Below are positions 19,764 to 22,500 of a DNA stretch of 22,500 bases, in pieces. A program made the translations under genes and the position numbers. The stretch covers positions 250,001-272,500 of the forward strand of contig JAQGDQ010000290.1 of NCBI GenBank assembly GCA_030141605.1, given 5' to 3'. Under the pieces are notes generated by a model. It did no database searches, had not been told where the DNA came from, and saw only the letters and a list, made by a program, of their open reading frames with translations. Numbering within the stretch: the stretch's first letter is position 1; each line of letters starts with the position of its first letter. Origin of the DNA: Tubiluchus corallicola (taxonomy: Eukaryota; Priapulida; Priapulimorpha; Priapulimorphida; Tubiluchidae).

Positions 19764-19933
19764 TATTTTTAAAGAATAAATGTATATAATACTGCATCGA
19801 ACTGATCGATTTTTACAGTAAAATGAAACTAAAAAACAGCACATTAAATATTTTTAAAGAGTAAATGTACATAACATTGCATCGAACTGATCATTTTCAT
19901 ACAGTAAAATGAAACAAAAAAACAGTACATTAA
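19764..19933. repeat. 85-bp direct duplication
   Basis: Two copies starting TATTTTTAAAG at 19764 and 19849 share GCATCGAACTGATC and ACAGTAAAATGAAAC. They lie downstream of the vWA gene's poly(A) signal. Confidence 0.92.
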
Positions 19934-20137
19934 CGGAAACAATCATAGTTTTGAATTTCAAAAGCGTATATTTACAAACTACAAGCTTCCATTTTGATTC
20001 ATTACAGTAAGAAACACGAGCACTTTTGAAGTAGCTCAGGAAACTTGTGCAACCTGGACTAGCTTGTCGTTACTTGATAACACAACTATTTTCACGCTAT
20101 TTGTTTTATAATTTATATAAAAAGCACCGGAATAAAT

Positions 20138-20143
20138 TTTATT
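20138..20143 (-). promoter_or_regulatory. AATAAA polyadenylation signal of the vWA gene
   Basis: A canonical AATAAA on the minus strand about 90 bases after the TAA stop. It predicts a short 3' UTR of roughly 110 bases ending before the duplicated AT-rich repeats at 19764-19933. Confidence 0.6.
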
Positions 20144-20230
20144 TAGACTCACAAATGAATAAATAGTCCTATAGTACCAATACTAAATTGCAATAAAGTT
20201 TTAAATGCACACAAGTGATGCAATACAGGA

Positions 20231-21385
20231 TTAGGGCGATGCCTGTTGGAAGTTGTTATAGAGTGATTTTTGTGCATAACTGGCAACTCCCAGAGCACTA
20301 TTATAACTAGACGTTTTGAAAACCTGTGCTTGTGGGGCTTTACCCCCACCTGCTGAATACTGCCCGGAAATACAATTCAGTTCTCTGTCATTGATGTTTG
20401 GACCTATACCCCAGGAGAAGATGTTCACATCCGGGTATTCGACTTTAATGTCAGCTGCCAGAGTGCAGGGATCTCCTCCCTCGTTCGACGCGCCGTCGGT
20501 GAAAATGAATATGATCTTCTGTGCATCTTCTCTAGCAAAATCGTTCAATAAATCCAGAGCTTTCTGCAACGCTGGTCGTGTGGCAGTGCTCTCTGAATCA
20601 TACGGAAATTCCGAGAACGTTTGCAACACGTTTTTGATATTGCTAGATTTTGCATCTTTGAGGTGATTAAAGTTCACATGGACCTCTGTTGAAAAGGAGA
20701 TTCCTGCCATTCGCGTGGATTTGGGACCTACACCATTCTCTGCGTCGACGAATTTTGCCATTGTCTGGGCAAGTTCAATTCCTTTGCTGTAATCACTTTG
20801 TCCGATACTTCCACTTGCATCAATCACCCAAACAATTTCGACTTCTTTTGCTTCTGGACACTTACCAAGTGGCTTCTTGTCTGTTGGCAGTGCGGATCCG
20901 CTGGTATCACCGCCATCTTTGTCTTCTGTGGTCGAGTCTTCATCTGTTGTGTTATCAGTGCTAAGCCGATCAAGAGCCATTTCCTTGTCTGCGTTGTTGC
21001 CATCAGCATCTTCTTCTTCTTCAATGGGGCAGCGGAACAGCTTCAGAAACGTTTCCTCCAAGAATTCCGTGACAGACACGACATCATCACTGTCTGGTGT
21101 AGTAGGTAGTGGCGGCCATGTTGGACGTGGGGGATAAAACGTTGGAAAAGGACCTGGAATTGGATAGAATCCTTTACCAATTGGTATTTGCTGTTGGTAT
21201 GGAACCTGCTGCTGCAGAAAAGAACCAAGTTGTCCACTTGGAACTGATCCTGTGTGACCACCAAGTTGTCCACTTGCAACTGGTCCTGTGTGACCACCAA
21301 GTTGTCCACTTGGAACTGGTCCTGCGTGAACTCCAACTAGAAATGCGGCCGTTACGCACATAACAACCGAATACATTTTGACCAT
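20231..21385 (-). CDS. secreted von Willebrand factor A-domain protein, intronless
   Basis: This 384-residue protein is probably secreted and adhesive or extracellular-matrix-like; its exact role is unknown. Residues 1-21 form a signal peptide (VTAAFLVGVHA, likely cut before G22). Residues 22-56 are three 12-residue repeats of the form GPVPSGQLGGHT. Residues 57-95 are Q/P/Y-rich. Residues 98-180 are acidic with a D/T/E-rich stretch. A vWA domain spans about 182-375: VWVIDASGS carries the MIDAS DxSxS (D189, S191, S193), TATRPAL supplies T267, and IFTDGAS supplies D297, so the metal site is intact. The start has a good context (purine at -3, G at +4) and another ATG three codons later. Stop is TAA. 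There is a TATA box upstream and AATAAA downstream. No introns break the domain. A specific orthologue is not recognised. Confidence 0.93.
   Translation of the reverse strand: MVKMYSVVMCVTAAFLVGVHAGPVPSGQLGGHTGPVASGQLGGHTGSVPSGQLGSFLQQQVPYQQQIPIGKGFYPIPGPFPTFYPPRPTWPPLPTTPDSDDVVSVTEFLEETFLKLFRCPIEEEEDADGNNADKEMALDRLSTDNTTDEDSTTEDKDGGDTSGSALPTDKKPLGKCPEAKEVEIVWVIDASGSIGQSDYSKGIELAQTMAKFVDAENGVGPKSTRMAGISFSTEVHVNFNHLKDAKSSNIKNVLQTFSEFPYDSESTATRPALQKALDLLNDFAREDAQKIIFIFTDGASNEGGDPCTLAADIKVEYPDVNIFSWGIGPNINDRELNCISGQYSAGGGKAPQAQVFKTSSYNSALGVASYAQKSLYNNFQQASP
21224..21330. repeat. 36-bp in-frame coding repeat, 3 copies, in the vWA gene
   Basis: The motif CAAGTTGTCCACTTG recurs three times at 36-base spacing on the plus strand. 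It encodes the three 12-residue repeats that follow the signal peptide. Copies differ by few bases, so copy-number change without frameshift is likely easy here. Confidence 0.9.
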
Positions 21386-21501
21386 TTCTTAATATAATCA
21401 AGATATAGTCAGTTCACTAAAAGCCACTGAGTTTAACTTCTCCGTTGCAACTTCCAGCACTATTACTCTCCAAAAGGTGTTATTCGCTGGCTGCTAACAC
21501 G

Positions 21502-21508
21502 TATATAA
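21502..21508 (-). promoter_or_regulatory. TATA box, vWA gene promoter (near-symmetric)
   Basis: TTATATA on the minus strand lies about 115 bases upstream of the vWA start codon, placing a transcription start near 21475 and a 5' UTR of about 90 bases. On the plus strand the same site reads TATATAAG, a stronger consensus, so it could also fire to the right. No plus-strand gene was found there. Confidence 0.5.
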
Positions 21509-21519
21509 GTACCCAGCTC

Positions 21520-21854
21520 GTGCTGGTAGCTTACAATTCTGAGAAAGGGAGTCGTGCGTATCAGCTATAGTGCGGAAGCGTGAACGGTGGTAAAATCCGG
21601 TTCAACTAATTGAATTTTGACAAAATGTTTATGGGTTTTTAATGTAACGTGTCTGCACGACTCTTTCAAAATCAGCGAACCGCAAGGTGCCCGTACAGAG
21701 CTCCAAGAACTGGAACAGTTCAAAATAGAAACATCACGTATGTTAACACTGACGTCATACTAAACAAAATTTACGAAAAATAACATTGAGTTTTACGAAA
21801 TATACAATGTACGAAAACAAAACTCGTAATTATGAAAAAAGCGATAACATAAAC
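21520..21854. other. 5' flank of the vWA gene
   Basis: A short open stretch on the minus strand (about 21625-21735) looks protein-like in composition but has a stop just upstream and no splice site, so it is not called. CRE-like TGACGTCA occurs near 21750. Confidence 0.4.
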
Positions 21855-22500
21855 AGATTTCAGTTAAAGGACAAGAAAAGGGGTACCCGAAGTAGGCTTC
21901 AGAAAAGTCGCCTAAAAAAATTCCATCACTTGAAAATCAAGTTTGTGAGTATATCGTACTCGCGTTGAAAAGATTTTTTATTTGTTTTCATTTTAAGTCT
22001 CCCGGAATATTATTCCGAAGTCGCCATTACATGACGTCATGTACCAAACGTAAATGAAGGGAAGAAAAGGCAATGTTAAATTATATCTCAAAAGACTTTT
22101 CTTGCAAATCTATATTACTTAGATTTTCGCTTACCTGCTAGAAAGACTTATGTAACTAGAAAAGAAAATTATTAATTATGTAAAATGTTTTCACCAATTG
22201 GTAAAATGTCGCTGACTCACCCTCCAGGGTGCACCACTCACTAACCAAAAAACGTATTTTTAATCTTATTGACAAGATACAGTAATTTTAAATTTTATTT
22301 AGTTGGTGACGTGTGCGCTACGAATGCTCTGATTAGTTTTTCAAACTTTACACAATGTCAGCTAAACTTGTTTCAAATGACCTGTCGTCAAAATGGCTGC
22401 GTCTAACGGTCATCGCGGAAGTTTAAATTTACATGTTTTATACAGCGTGACTGACGATTGAACTCCTGCATGTAAAAATGCAGTATGAAAGTGGTATGAA
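21855..22500 (+). repeat. dispersed repeat family, copy C (runs off window end)
   Basis: The most complete copy in the window, matching copy A in reverse complement over more than 600 bases. It includes the unoccupied counterpart of the LTR 2 insertion site near 21985-22000. The right boundary lies beyond the window. Confidence 0.72.

Noticed and set aside
20316-21363. Plus-strand and alternate minus-strand open frames across the vWA gene
   Set aside because: They are shadows of the vWA coding frame, arising from its balanced composition and coding repeats.
21625-21735. Protein-like minus-strand stretch (FELFQFLELCTGTLRF)
   Set aside because: A stop codon lies immediately upstream, there is no start or acceptor, and no known domain. 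It could be a decayed exon but is not supportable.

Overview
The window is a piece of an AT-rich animal genome, probably an invertebrate; the sequence does not allow a closer placement. Coding DNA is sparse and split by introns with GT-AG junctions, plus one GC-AG junction. Intronic and intergenic DNA is full of tandem arrays, small non-autonomous transposons and solo LTRs. Bacterial or viral gene organisation is absent.

Two protein-coding genes can be supported, both on the minus strand. (1) A GABA-B-type family C GPCR most like the GABBR2 subunit. Seven consecutive exons (17609 down to 7974) encode the first intracellular loop, TM2 to TM7, a short cytoplasmic tail and a terminal coiled coil, 304 residues in all. 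Six of the seven are in none of the long ORFs as a whole; I found them by splice sites, unbroken phase-0 joins and family motifs. The ligand-binding domain and TM1 are not in the window. (2) A complete, apparently intronless secreted protein of 384 residues (21385 to 20231) with a signal peptide, three 12-residue repeats, a proline/glutamine-rich and acidic linker, and a von Willebrand factor A domain with an intact MIDAS. It lies on the receptor's 5' side and may sit inside one of its introns.

Layout by region. 1-6750: no gene; a PIF/Harbinger-like MITE, two hAT-like elements (one with an 8-bp target duplication) and short tandem repeats. 6748-8357: receptor 3' end, whose 3' UTR is a 15-copy, 78-bp hairpin satellite starting on the last base of the stop codon. 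8358-10182: GC-AG intron with a foldback element split by a solo LTR, and a TTAA-flanked MITE. 10183-14277: three TM exons and a 3.5-kb intron filled by a second LTR-like unit and a 72-copy, 29-bp minisatellite that begins at the splice donor. 14278-17609: two TM exons, a second TTAA MITE, a (GA)n tract and a dispersed repeat. 17610-22500: dispersed-repeat copies (one split by the second solo LTR), a 13-copy 35-bp E-box minisatellite, short repeats, the vWA gene and a final repeat copy.

The most unusual feature is that two large, very regular tandem arrays are built into one receptor gene, one touching a 5' splice site and one touching the stop codon. In each case the repeat unit contains the functional-site sequence.
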